Shown piece by piece: positions 23,375 to 34,648 of a DNA stretch of 64,000 nucleotides. Below the pieces are notes generated by a model. That model did not search any database. It was not told the DNA's origin and worked only from the letters and a program-made list of their open reading frames with translations. Location of the stretch: contig JAWPHD010008289.1 in NCBI GenBank assembly GCA_037043455.1, positions 1 through 64,000 on the forward strand. The letters are read 5' to 3'. A program made the translations under genes and the position numbers. Within the stretch, counting starts at the first letter, position 1. Every line of letters starts with the position of its first letter. Source of the DNA: Cyrtodaria siliqua. Its lineage: Eukaryota > Mollusca > Bivalvia > Adapedonta > Hiatellidae.

Positions 23375-25863
23375 CAAGGGGGTGGGGGGGGACTCATGTG
23401 TGTGCATGTCCTCAAAATCATAACCGCAACAACTATAGACGACTATTTAACAAACAAAATAATTTATAAATACTTTTGTCATAGATTGCATGAGTTTACG
23501 GCTCAAAATGCAACATGCATCAGTTTGCTTCGCACCATATTCATGGAGCGAAAAAATCAGGAATTTTAATCTGTATCAAGAGTAGAAAATATTCAGTAAC
23601 TTTGTATTCTAAGAGATTGGTGTTCTTAAATTCTGTAGGATTTGTGTTGGATATGTATATAATCTAAGATAAATGTGATGTTTGTCTTTCAGGCAGTGTT
23701 TCTTAATTTATTAATTGTTCACCTATGCCCATATATGACTTTTTTATTATTTTTTATTATTTTTTTATTAAATGATGCTTTCTGAAACAGAAGTAGTGGT
23801 TAGACTTATTTTCTAGTCAAAAATAGTTTATTATATTACCTGTCCTACAATGTCATTAAAGGCCATTCAAGTTGATGTCATCACAGGCATGGCTCCAATA
23901 AAACAAGCCCTCCCTTCAACTCTCAAATTGGCATCTTCTTCCAGCTTCCAGTATAAAAAGATAAAATGGCCTTTACTTTATAGCACATGATTACAATTTA
24001 ATAATAATGTCACTATTACTGTTTGAAAACCTAGCTGTTGTACAAAACAAAATCAGAAAATATACCCAACAGTGATTTAAAAGGGGAATAAATACATAAA
24101 ACCAGCAGGGGAGATAACTCGGAAACACTAAATGACACTAAAACTTGCAAAAAGCAGAAAACCAACCGAAAATCACTAGCATGCAGATTAGTTTTAAAGA
24201 AATTATCACAATACAGATAATGCTACCAACTGCACAGGAACAGCGCTTAGCTTAAAAATCTATGAAATTATAACAATCGATTAATTTCATAAAATGTCTG
24301 TCAATTCCATGCTATATCGAAACTGTTAAGAAATCGCATTGAACCGCCTTGCATGCACTTTATATATAGTTGTTGAATTCATCTCAAATTACAGTTAGTC
24401 AGTCCAGTCCAGTCCAGTCCAGTCCAGTCAAATTACAGTCAGTCAGTCGGTCGGTCGGTCGGTCGGTCGGTCAGTCAGTCAGTCAGTCACAAAACAATGG
24501 AAATCAGTAATCAACTGCTTGCGACCGACTGCGGTGTTTCTCCAGACGATACTACACACCTACTCAAAGCAGTGAAAATTTAATGCAGACCATTCGGATC
24601 AGAGCGAAAACGATTGCAGCATAATACTATACATAATGAAGCACAACACTACATGCCAAACATAAATTCAGTACAGATCTGCGAAAGAAATATCAAGGCG
24701 ACACAGGCAATCTTTACCGTGAATAATGATAGAACCAGAATTTAATATTTTATTATCACGCGAAATTCACTTGAATTTCAATAAACACATGTAATTCGCG
24801 TATATTTTTTTATTTAAACATATATATTAGCACAGTGCAAAATAACATTTATAATCAGAATTCAGAACCGAAAACACTGTTAACGCCATTTTGTTAATTT
24901 ACGTAAAAAGAGACGATGAAGAATGTAACAAGACATTAAAGTTTTGTCTGGATTCCTTTTCCCTATGTATGTTGTATGAAAAGCGCATGAAAATATATCA
25001 CGAGAGAACAAATTGCCTGCGTACAAATGGAATACAAGAAATAAGATGAATACGCTAAAAGCTGGAACGCCTCATTCAGCTAACACCAAGCATGAAACAA
25101 TTTCGTGTCTAGACACATGTGCAACTGCAAACCACAAATCTTCCCAAAAGGCACAGGGGTTCGAAAAAAGTTGTCAGACAACTTCAAAGCAAAGCGACTA
25201 AGTTAGTTAATAAACTTATTAGAGTAACATTCTCGACAAATAAGACACACCGAACAGCGGTTTTGAAATGTGTTGCACTGCATAAGTGGGTGGGGTATGT
25301 TACTAATATTGTTAATAGCTGAAATGAATAATTTGATATACAAACACATACCTATTAGAGGTCATATGAATCTGCTTTCCGTGAACAGGTCCCTGGAATA
25401 GTGTCGGTACATTGTATCCATTTGAACACAACGAGACGAGAACTAAACTTCCGGAAACAGTTTATCGACTCGCAAGCACAAACGTTGTTTTATTTTGGCA
25501 AATACAAACGAATATCCATCTTTCGCGGAATAGTTGATACTGCATGTAAATGTGTATGCACTGACATGCACTGAAAACATTTATATTGCATTTCGTCAGG
25601 ATGTTTCATCGCCTTGGATCCATATCGACATTACGGAAGTTATTTGGGAGCTGACAACAAACAGCATACACAAAATAATCCATGTTGATCAAAGTATGGT
25701 CCATTTTGATGTGCGAAATCACTAATGTATGGCCAAATCATCATTGCAATTCATCATAAAATGTTCAATTCAACTTTTTCACACAGTTGAAAACATGAAA
25801 CTCATAAATATTGATCTGTGTCAATGAAAGCTGTACTGAAAGAGTCTGGCTGACTGTTTCTTC
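23375..25863. other. Non-coding intronic DNA between MITE copies
   Basis: No gene. A GGGGGTGGGGGGGG run follows copy 1 at 23378. AT-rich elsewhere except for the microsatellite at 24398. Confidence 0.5.
24398..24490. repeat. CAGTC/GTCG compound microsatellite
   Basis: (CAGTC)n followed by (GGTC)n and (AGTC)n, with the motif drifting from AGTCC to GTCG to AGTC along the array. Confidence 0.9.
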
Positions 25864-26347
25864 AAGGTCTCACTACACACTTCGATTTTACTGTGTTGGC
25901 CATAGGCAGTAAAGTCCAATTTTCCATTCTGAATCAAGCATTGACAGTCTAACAGTATTTTTTTGGGAAAATACAGTTACTGCTGCTCATAAAAATCCAC
26001 AAAATCTGGTACATAGCCCACTTTTTTTTTTACTGCGAGTGGTGTCAGGCACGGTACTCTTTTCGGCTTTTACTAAACAGTTTGCACCTACATTCATACG
26101 CATTTTGAGCACCCACAAATGTGTCACATTTTGCTGTCCGTGTCGTTTAATCGCTGTTCATCCAATCTCACACTATTGTTTTCTCACCTGCAACAAGAAA
26201 AGAAAATATCCATGGGCAATCTCAAACCGAAGAACACACCCTACTTTTTATGGTGTAAGAATCATCCTACAGTCACATGCAAGGGAGCTAAGTGTGTAGT
26301 GAGACCTACAGTCACATGCAAGGGAGCTAAGTGTGTAGTGAGACCTT
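25864..26347. mobile_element. MITE copy 2 with duplicated right end
   Basis: Same element as copy 1 and same orientation. Its last ~39 bp ('ACAGTCACATGCAAGGGAGC' to 'GTGTAGTGAGACCT') are present twice in tandem at the right end, so two potential right termini exist (about 26308 and 26347). It also has a 14-bp internal deletion relative to copy 1 near 26217. Confidence 0.85.
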
Positions 26348-26870
26348 AATGATTAGCAGATACATACATATTCGTAAGATTTAGAATGTCTTAGTACTTT
26401 AAGTATGATGTTTTAGAAAACAATATCTGATTGATTATACCTGAGGATAAATTGTATTGTATTTAATAAATTAAGAAAGGTCAGAAATGGTCAGAATTAC
26501 CCACAGATGTGTTGTTATTTGCATTCATGCAAAATAAAATCCAAACCTGCTCTCTTGTCTCTTGTTTAAGATATATGACAAAGACAGGAAAACACCCAAA
26601 CTAGTCATGAAAAATATGCCCATGACATTGGCAACAAAAATGAATCGAATGCAAGACGACATGATGTAATAAAATAGGATGCACAATGAAATCCAAATGT
26701 GTCAACATAATAACCAACTGTGATCTTTGAAATCTAAGTGTGACCGTTACATTGTTAACAGGTCGAAAGGTTAACATAACACGTCATCATATGACAATGG
26801 CAATGTATACAAATGGAAATTCAAATCAACCCACTGGTTTAATAGATACTGGAATACTTAGAAAACAAAG
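26348..26870. other. Non-coding intronic DNA
   Basis: No feature recognised. Confidence 0.5.
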
Positions 26871-26875
26871 AAATA

Positions 26876-26985
26876 ACATTAGATATAAAGGTCGCACAGG
26901 AAATGTAGCATTCAACGACTATACAATCAAAAACACGCATAGAAACAAACACTACTTATAAAGATAAATTTAAGGCAAGATATAA
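26876..26985 (-). mobile_element. Tail fragment of RT family A
   Basis: 'TAGATATAAAGGTCGCACAGG', 'AAATGTAGCATTCAACGACT' and 'AAACACGCATAGAAACAAACA' match the terminal ~100 bp of the family. Confidence 0.6.
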
Positions 26986-27055
26986 CTAACGTTAGTTTAA
27001 ACTTATTTATTTTACATCTATTGTAACGAAAGCTCTGTGAAGTTATTTGAATCAC

Positions 27056-27240
27056 TCTCGATGTCTTCCTGGGTAGAACCAGTACTAAGCAAATACAGAA
27101 TTGCTCAGGGGCACAACGCATGTGGCAATGGCGGGGATCGAACCCACGAGTTTTCGATATGGGTCCAACGCTCTACCAATTGACCACACGTACTGTTTAC
27201 CTCCAGCCATCTGTAAGAATCGACACTTTCTCACTTATAA
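27056..27240 (-). mobile_element. tRNA-derived SINE, family S2
   Basis: On the minus strand it has an A-box-like 'TGGTCAATTGGTAGAGCG' and a B-box 'GGGTTCGATCC', so the head derives from a tRNA. It shares 'GAGAAAGTGTCGATTCTTACAGAT' and 'AGTACTGGTTCTACCCAGGAA' with the plus-strand copy at 38200-38335. The tRNA-like part lacks a proper acceptor stem, so it is not a tRNA gene. Confidence 0.7.
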
Positions 27241-27930
27241 GTTGACGAAGAAGAGGGGAGTGGCAGGCAAATTGATATCACTGAATGCCTCTACAGTTTG
27301 GGCTGGAAGAAGATTCCAATATCTGATCGTCCTTGGGTAAAAGTAGTATTTGTATACATCCTTCTGGACACTAGGTTGATACAGACGCAGGGGACCGCTG
27401 ATATGCTTGTCGTTAGGCATTACTAGGTTTGGGTCTACATCCACTAGTCCATGTGGGATCTTAAACAGTTATTCGGCTGCTGAGCCTTCGATATCGTAGG
27501 GATTTCCACTGCAGCTCCTGTATCATCTGTGTTACACAACCTGGGGTGCGATAAATATAGTTCCTTTGCACAAACCGTGCAGCTCTCCACTGGACTTGTT
27601 CCAGGTGTATATATCAGTTGTTTTTATGGGGATCACATACGGTGAATGCAAACTCTAGTTCTAGTGTAGGTCGTACAATTGTAATATATGCGGCAGACTT
27701 CAATGGTTTAGTACACTCATCTAGGTTACGTCTTATGAACCCCATGGTCCTCTTAACCTTGTCTAATTGGGATGGTGATTCCATGTGAGGTTTCCGTTAA
27801 AAGATACTCCAAGGTACGTGCTACTGCCGACTTGTTCACGTGTGGTCATGCAGCTGATAGGGTGTGTTGATCAGCTGATGCTTGTTTGATGTAGCTCTCA
27901 TAACTGTACATTTAGCTTGGTGAAAAACTA
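27240..27930 (-). pseudogene. RT C-terminal remnant of a non-LTR element
   Basis: On the minus strand, 'YKYYFYPRTIRYWNLLPAQ' near 27360-27305 is the hallmark near the end of Jockey/CR1-type RTs. Upstream fragments read 'STYLGVSFNGNLTW' and similar. Several stops; no catalytic box is present in the window. A different family from the LINE at 9841-13376. Confidence 0.65.
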
Positions 27931-29092
27931 TGTATACAAGCATAACATGCAATAATGCATATCAAACAATTATATGAATGCGCTACAGTGATAGCATTAA
28001 TGTTCGATTTTTTTTATATAAGCTTCCTGTTCCAGATTGCTATCATGGACAAATGTAATCTAACGTACATTGTTACTTTCAAAAAGTGATACCTCGCGTA
28101 GTTGCCGGGGGTAGAATACAGCCTATGCAATCTCACAAACACACCGTCACAGGACCTCCTGCCCCCACCCCACCACACCTCCCACCCAATTCATATTAAT
28201 GTTCATTTCGTAATTTTTTATTATGCTCATTCAAGGTCTTTATCATGACACCGCGTATGCAAATGTGAAAACATGGCTCTATCGTAAATGGAGTGTGTGC
28301 TATATAATTTGCAGCAACAGCTCTGCAGTACCATCCCCGGTATCCGTATAATATGAACGCGGGTCGAATAAGGCCATACGCGGGTACGGGAAAGACGCGC
28401 CATATTACATGTACGCTCAATATTTGTCATTTATTTAAATATTATATTCGTTATATAATTAGTTTTTGCTTTGTTAGATTCCCTAAATATTTTTCTTCAC
28501 CTCCAGATCTTATGTTTTTCATTTTAGTATTGTTTTAAGCAATTTTATCCGTGTCAACAATTGACATTTCGTCGATTTTTCAATTATACAATAATTTTGA
28601 CACGATAATAAGGACATGCACATGTAAAACATTCATTATGTTAGTCATTTTGTCTTTATTGGATCCCTTAATACTAAATAAGGGCTTTTAATCTGATGTT
28701 TTGTGAGAGAGGGGTCCCAGAAAGTGGATAAGTCTTACGACGGCTAAACATTTGTTCAGATAAGGTCAAACGAAGACTATGGATAAGTATTAAAGCGGGC
28801 GTTTATAACAGCACAAACGCATTTGTTTTCTTATGTGATACCCCTGTAAGCTTCTAGCTTCTTAGATACTTACCGATAGTGTTTTCCCTTACTTCATGGC
28901 ATACTTTCCTAGTACTTTGCCGGTACTTATAGGGAGAGCGGTTGAAAAACCCGGGACGTGGCCCCACCGGGAATAAGTAATACTAATGCTTTCAGATAGA
29001 ACATCTGTAATAAAAGGAATTCGGAATCGTAAGCTAAAATCTCGGCATATCCACATATATTCGGTTATATTTTTCAACAAATGTAATTTTGT

Positions 29093-29735
29093 TAGCGCAT
29101 CGGGGCTGGCTTACCCAAATGAATAGCGCGTTGGACTTTTAACTGGTCCCGGGTTCAAGCCTGGCCGTTGTCACTGACCTTCGTCGGTGTGTTCTTGTGC
29201 AAGAAACTTTCCCTCAGCCTCGTCTTTCGGACGGGGACGTTAACAGGCGGTTCAGTTTCAGTCATTCTCCGAGCATGTTAAATAACCATTGTAACCATTG
29301 GAATCTATTCGATAGTAAGAGAAGGGCAGGTTCCCGCATTCTTATGTATCTTTCCCCTCTCTCTGGCAGTCGGTAGCGCAGCGGATTTGTAACCGGAAGC
29401 CTCGGGTTCAATCCTCCGTGGTTTCACTGAGTTTCGTCGGTGTGTTCTTGGGCAAGACACTTTCCCTTAGTCTCTTCGTCGGATGGGAACGTAAACCGGG
29501 CGGTCCCGTGTATCGGTCTATCCTCGGAAAACGTTAAAGAACTATAGGAATCTATTCGATAATAATAGAAGGGCAGGGTTCCCGGATTCCTATGTATCCT
29601 TCCCCTCTCTCTGGGGCGGCTCTTAATAACCTATGCTGTGTCGTTAAACAACATTCAATTCAATTTTCTCTGGCGTGGCTCTAAATAACGTATATTGTGT
29701 TGATGAGCCGTTACACACCATTCAATTCAATCAAG
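29093..29735 (+). mobile_element. tRNA-derived SINE S1, split by a second S1 copy
   Basis: Outer copy 29093-29364 plus its tail 29673-29735, interrupted by an inner copy (29365-29672). Both contain a tRNA-like head (B-box 'GGGTTCAA.CC'), the conserved centre 'TTCGTCGGTGTGTTCTTG.GCAAGA', and the tail 'CCCCTCTCTCTGG...GGCTCT.AATAACCTAT...CATTCAATTCAAT'. 'TCTCTGG' at both junctions looks like the target duplication. Other copies: 36450-36770 (+, degraded) and 38605-38905 (-). Confidence 0.82.
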
Positions 29736-30314
29736 TGTAAGCGCATCAGAACAATGTTATCTTAATTGGCTCCGAGACTATTCGAGCCAAAGATTATTCA
29801 ATATGCAGTTGTGCTCGCGCCCAATACATAATTGTTATTGAATGAATAAGGTGCATGAATATTGTTAGGAACTGAGTAGCTTACATATATATTTGTCCTC
29901 ATAAATTACATGATTACACCGCTTTGTTAATTTTCTCCATCTGCGTCTTTTTGTAAACATTTTAAAAGATTAACTACTGTGTTAATTTATTTTTTTTACA
30001 TTTTTATCGGTGAAAGACTGGGATTTCTCAGTGAAAAAAACATTACTCATTAAACATTACACACTCTCATACGCTCGTTCGTGAAAAAAACTCACACGTC
30101 TACCATCTCATGAAGGATTTCCCTATAATCGATCCCAGCAGTTAAGTAATCTCTATATCTTAGTATGTTCACTGCTCATAATGGTAATTACTGCAAATCC
30201 CCGAGAATGGTACATTTGCATGCTGCAGTGCTTCGAGCGCAATCTCGTGTGTGTAGTCCTATAGAAACCAGCGCATTCAACGCAATGGCACCGTAGGTCC
30301 GTACTGTACTAGAA

Positions 30315-30512
30315 ACACATGAATTATTTAAGAAAAAATAAATACGTACCTGTGTTTTATCGGTGTAAAAAATACAGTTCGGAGTTCGGATGCGTAGTAA
30401 ATAAATCACGAGTGCGTTAGCCCAAGTGATTTAATTACCCGCATTCGAACGACTAACTGTGTTTTATTTACCGATAAAATTCAGGTACGTATTCATTATT
30501 TCGATTCTAACA
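30315..30512. repeat. Large imperfect palindrome
   Basis: Arms of ~80 bp (about 30315-30402 and 30426-30512) flank a loop of about 17-20 bp around 'GAGTGCGTTAGCCCAAG'. Both arms carry 'AATACGTACCTG', 'TTTTATCGGT' and 'ACAGTT.G..GTTCG.ATGCG'. Likely a small foldback element inside the 28.3-31.5 kb element. Confidence 0.75.
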
Positions 30513-31530
30513 CAAAATAACCCCATTGTTTACGCTATTGTGGGGGGCACTATATATTATCTCGGTGGTCAAGGTAATCAGGCTGTTTTGTTTACAAGCT
30601 GTTCTATTGGGCGCCTACGTATGCAAAGTTCTTGTTTAAATACACTAGTAGTCACGTGACAAACAATTAAGTCATTGCTTACGTCATATATCTTGCGCTG
30701 TATGACGTCAAACGTTCTCATGTTGTTCAAGATGCTTATTAATGTTATGTGTATTGATGCATATGATTGGTTTATATCGGGGGTGTGCAAGGTTAGGGAG
30801 CATTGCAAGTTTGTTGTAAGTAACATTTCATTAAAATTACTGTTGAGGTTGTAATTAGGGTAAAATATCAAATCTTTCAGTGCAGAAGTAGCAAAAGAAT
30901 TTCTCTATATCATTTGTACTGAAAGTATACAATACACTGTATAAAAAACCTAGTTAGACATAGTTTTGTTGCAAAATTTAGCTTAAATTCCCTGTTCTGA
31001 TGAAGTTACAACATAAAAGAGCTATATTTCTGAAATGCGTTGGTACTTATTCTTCAATTTTACGACATAACGTTGGTACTTATCTATGGCCGTCGTAAGT
31101 CTTATCTACTTTCTGGGACCCCACTCTCACAAAACGCCATATTAAAAACCCTTAGTTAGTATTAAGGGACCAAATAAAGACAAAATTACTAACATAATGA
31201 ATGTTTTACATGTGCCTGTCCTTATCATCGTGTCAAAATTACTGTATAATTGAAAATTCGACGAAATGTCAATTGTTGACACGGATTTTTCCGATCCGCC
31301 CAGTTCAAAACGGTTAAAATTTGCCTAAAACACTATCAAAATGAAAAACAAGACATGGATGTGAAGAAAGATATTCAGGGAATCTAACAAAGCAAAAACT
31401 AATTATATAGCAAATATTATATATTTAAATAAATGACAAATATTGAGCGTACATGTAATGTGGCGCGTCTTTCCCGTACCCGCGTTTGGCCTTATTCGAC
31501 CCGCGTTTATATTATACGGATACTGGGCGT

Positions 31531-32450
31531 GAGTACTGAAGGTATGAAAGTTCTTCTAAATGGAGGATGAGCCTGGCATGTCCAATCTTGCTAAGCTCCA
31601 TATAACCGTTCATGTGTTGGTGAGCCTTAAAACTCAATTCAATTTAAGAAAAGAGTATGCTAATGGACCTTTGGAAACGGCCGAGCACGAAAACTTGATG
31701 ATATAATGTGTGCCTTGAGTTGGTAACAATATCGAACAATATCGAACATTTTGGGTCATTGCCTATTATACATGAATAGTCGATAAACATTTTTCTATAC
31801 CTAATTAAATTACAGAGTTATATAAACGACACTTTCGCTTTCTTGTCAACCTCCTCGTTTTAACGCACTCGATAAAATGAGTAGACACCATATCCACTGG
31901 GTGTAAAAGATATAATTAATCAACAAGGACATATTTCATAAGATCCTCATATATTGACTTCTAAAACAATAAAATAACTTTTTCTCGCACGCAAATTGAA
32001 ATGAAATGTCTGCTATTTAATCGTGTTTATATAATTATAGTTCCGCTATTAGTCAGTCATGTGGTGAGTAGATGTAGCATTCAATGATTATAGCCTTTAT
32101 CCCAAACAATAAATATATCTAACAAGAACTATATGAAATATTGTTACGCCCAGAAAAACATCCATAGAAAATTACTAATCACGTCGAATCTTGCAGAATT
32201 TCGCATCCCGTTGAATATATTACTTTAGTGTACAGTGGTTTGGGACAGTATTCTCCGAACCCTATGAACACGACAATTCGTCATTATGCTTTTCGCAATG
32301 TGGGTTGTCCCGACAGGTTTTTAATGCTAGGATGATGTCTACCTATATCCTGTAACACGGAAAGCACCGTTTAGTGCTCGTCTTCAGTCTCTTAACGATG
32401 AATTCTCGTGTGGCAATGACTTTCTATACATTTTGTTTAAAAGAAACTGA
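31531..32450. other. Non-coding DNA with a short H1 fragment
   Basis: 31640-31690 holds 'GTATGCTAATGGACCTTTGG' and 'AAACGGCCGAGCACGA', the reverse complement of the H1 end. Nothing else recognised. Confidence 0.5.
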
Positions 32451-32454
32451 AAAT

Positions 32455-32700
32455 AGGTCCTTTGGAATCAACAAGCACAAACGAAATAATAAAGTAGCAG
32501 ACTCGGTTTTATTGAGTCTGTTCATGAGAGGTAATATAGTTGCAACACAGAACGTGCTCCCGACATATTTCATGCCAAAATTAAGGTTTATTTCATACCC
32601 CAGGCAACCCAGTTTTCGCTTCCTGGAGAAAGGATGGATTGGGTATGGAAATTAATAATGACCTCTCATTCCCCCAAGCAGTGGCTTAAGCAATATTCTA
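32455..32700 (+). repeat. Dispersed hairpin repeat H2
   Basis: 'AGCAGACTCGGTTTTATTGA' and 'GTCTGTTCATGAGAGGTAAT' form a hairpin ('CAGACTC' / 'GAGTCTG'), then 'AAGC.ATATTCTACTT.AAG'. Shared with 61910-62048. A duplicate 'TAAGGTTTATTTCATACCCC' segment separates the two halves here. Confidence 0.6.
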
Positions 32701-32739
32701 CTTCAAAGCTATAAAGATTGGGCTTGATGATCCCATGTG

Positions 32740-33005
32740 ATCATTTTTGTGTTATATTTATGTTGCCGATTAATGCTGCTTAGTGTAGTAGACGATATAG
32801 CCTGGCGGGGATTTGTTTATTTACACTGTACCTCTTAACTGGGAAGATATTGGAATGTGAGTGAGGTTTGGTGCACCCTAGTTCTTTGTTTAAATGCAAA
32901 GCAACGGTTTGCCACTGACTGTTCAAAGGCATTACCCCTATTTAACATTCATTTATTGTACATATATATTCTTATTTGTGTCCTTGAAATGTGTTTTAAT
33001 TGCTT
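32740..33005 (+). mobile_element. Tail copy of RT family A
   Basis: A diverged plus-strand tail: 'GCCGATTAATGCTGCTTAGT', 'GCCTGGCGGGGATTTGTTTATTTACACTG' and 'GAGGTTTGGTGCACCCTAG', truncated on both sides. Confidence 0.6.
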
Positions 33006-33319
33006 GTGTTTGATTGACTTTGTTCTGTGAACACTATAGTCTCTGTTTGACTTTTACACCTACATATCGTTAAACAAACAAATGAAATATGATCATAATT
33101 GAATAAACCTTTACGACATTATATAAACCTTTACGAAATGGATATATTTAAATAATATATTCGCACTTTTTGGTGAAAAGAGTATTTGTTTTGATATTGA
33201 AATGCATCGTAACAGGTCTATGTTCACCATGCTGCGCACTGTCAGGGATGTTTCGGTAGCACTATAAGCAGAACAAAACAAGTTTGCGTTTCATAACATT
33301 TCATTTTCGTCTTTTTAAG

Positions 33320-33486
33320 CAATCGGGTGGAACTCTTATGAATTAGAGGGCATCCGATTACGGTGTGCCATCAACTGGAGAAGCAAGAATTCCTCCGATA
33401 GTTCCTACACAATGACGATCTTGGTAATGGCATGGCTTGTTCCTCTAACCGCTATCGTCTACAGCTGTAGTAGAATTGGTATTTTA
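33320..33486 (+). CDS. Opsin exon 3 (ECL2, TM5)
   Basis: Encodes residues 178-233 between acceptor ttttaag and donor TTA|GTAAGT. It begins with the opsin signature 'IGWNSYELEG'. Glu187 is the ancestral counterion position and Cys193 the disulfide partner. 'CAINWR' and 'SYTMTIL' closely match the peropsin pattern of ECL2 and early TM5. A glycosylation sequon (Asn-Ser-Ser) lies in the loop. The exon has no in-frame ATG near its 5' end, so simple ORF finding misses it; it was recognised by homology and phase. Confidence 0.92.
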
Positions 33487-33904
33487 GTAAGTTATGATTT
33501 TAATTTATTTGTAACGGCGACTATTTTAAATTATGTGACTTATAATGAATAGAGCTTAAATAGTTCCTTGAAAAAGTTCTAAGTTTCTAGTTTGCATGTG
33601 TTTTTCCCAAGATAAGTTTTTTATTTCGTTGTTAAATCTAACCTGATGTTAAAGTATTATGTCTGTTGTCATGAATAGTAAGTAAATACTGTGTTTGTCA
33701 GGACTATTTCTTTGGAACGTTTGAGCACAGAGGGTAGGTAGAGATGTGGTTTTGATAGATGTTTATTTCAAAATACGCATAGTGTGAAGGAATGACGTGA
33801 AATGTTGAAAAAATGAATCGGTGTTTTAATCCATATATTGGACCGTTTGCGAGCCAAGTGTGTTTAATTCGCAGAATTCACAGAATTAAAGTGTATTTAA
33901 GCGA

Positions 33905-34404
33905 ACAAATGTAATAAACTGCCTACTATGTACTGGATTCCTAAATTACATAAAAATCCGTCTAAGGTTCGCTTTATTTCGAATTCTAGTGCCTGCACCA
34001 CAACAAACATCTCCAAACTTTTAACTTCTTGTCTTACTGCCGTTAAAGATCACGTTAAACTATATTGCGATACAACTTATAAAAACTCTGGGATTAATTT
34101 ATTTTGGTCTATAAAAGGAGACGTTCTTGATAAAATGTTCAATAAAGGTCAAGTTTCATCAATAAGCACTTATGACTTCTCTACACTATATACAACCTTA
34201 CCACATCACCTTATTAAAGACAAGCTAATTTCTCTTATTCAAAAAGCATTCGCTAGAGAAAATACTACATATTTGGCATGTACTAATATTAAAGCGTTTT
34301 TTACTAACGGCATTTCAGACAATTATACTATGTGGACTTGCTATGAAGTTTGTGAAGCACTCATCGTCCTATTATATAATATTTTCGTCAGGTATGGAAC
34401 CACC
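33905..34404 (+). mobile_element. RT family A copy C, 5' part (Polinton target)
   Basis: The open frame 33928-34404 encodes the N-terminal half of a family-A RT: 'MYWIPKLHKNPSKVRFI', 'STYDFSTLYTTLPHHLI' (motif A region) and 'FVRYGTT', ending exactly at the ACCACC duplication. The 3' part continues at 55941 ('VYRQIVGIPM', same frame). No stop lies in this half, so the copy was relatively intact when hit. Confidence 0.85.
34399..34404 (+). repeat. Polinton target-site duplication, left copy
   Basis: ACCACC, repeated exactly at 55935-55940. Six bp is the length expected for Polintons. Confidence 0.93.
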
Positions 34405-34500
34405 AGTAATATAGAAACTAGGGGTGCCAGCGCAGTTTTCTCCTCGGGGTCTCTTACACGACAAGTTGGCAAATTTGCATGTCGCGGTGTGAAAAAAAGC
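34405..34500 (+). repeat. Polinton left terminal inverted repeat, outer part
   Basis: Reverse-complement match to 55838-55934 with ~90% identity: 'GTGCCAGCGCAGTTTTC', 'CTCGGGGTCTCTTACACGAC' and 'CATGTCGCGGT.TGAAAAA'. The match stops abruptly at about 34500 and resumes at 39727. Confidence 0.9.
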
Positions 34501-34572
34501 TAAAATCACCAGAATAAACTGATCGAAAACAACAATCAGTTCGAAGACTGGGTGAAACTATTCTGTCGAGCC

Positions 34573-34648
34573 CCACCAACAAATTAAAAACTCGTTTCGC
34601 AAACCCCTCTGAGAAACCTCCACTGGCACCTCTAGTTTCTATACTACT
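34573..34648 (-). repeat. Second, related Polinton terminus
   Basis: 'GGCACCTCTAGTTTC' then 'TATACTACT' is an inverted Polinton end like 55911-55934. Its interior (reverse complement 'GTGCCAGTGGAGGTTTCTC') differs from the main element, so it comes from another subfamily. It is not followed by ACCACC, so it does not bound an independent insertion at this site. Confidence 0.7.

Larger units (their letters stand above)
28341..31530. mobile_element. 3.2-kb element with ~0.4-kb inverted terminal arms
   Basis: The left arm, about 28341-28746, begins 'GTATCCGTATAATAT'. The right arm, about 31083-31530, is its reverse complement with ~85-90% identity by eye and some insertions. The arms run inward through 'GACACGATAATAAGGACATG' and 'GACCCCTCTCTCACAAAACATC'-type blocks to 'GTAAGACTTATCCACTTTCT'. 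No transposase is recognisable in the interior, which holds SINEs and a palindrome. It could be a foldback or MULE-like non-autonomous element. Overlapping open frames at 28196-28430 lie in the arm and are not genes. Confidence 0.75.

Noticed and set aside
23087..26349. Pair of similar ~90-residue proteins conserved at two loci
   Set aside because: The frames are internal to two MITE copies and end in their inverted repeats; similarity reflects the element, and copy 2 has a frame-altering deletion.
27126..27190. tRNA gene on the minus strand
   Set aside because: No acceptor stem; the flanks match a SINE copy at 38200.
28196..28430. Small overlapping genes on the minus strand
   Set aside because: They lie in the arm of an inverted-repeat element and are not preserved in the other arm.
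33928..34503. A 191-residue complete RT protein
   Set aside because: The last ~33 codons read into the Polinton terminus; the true frame continues at 55941.
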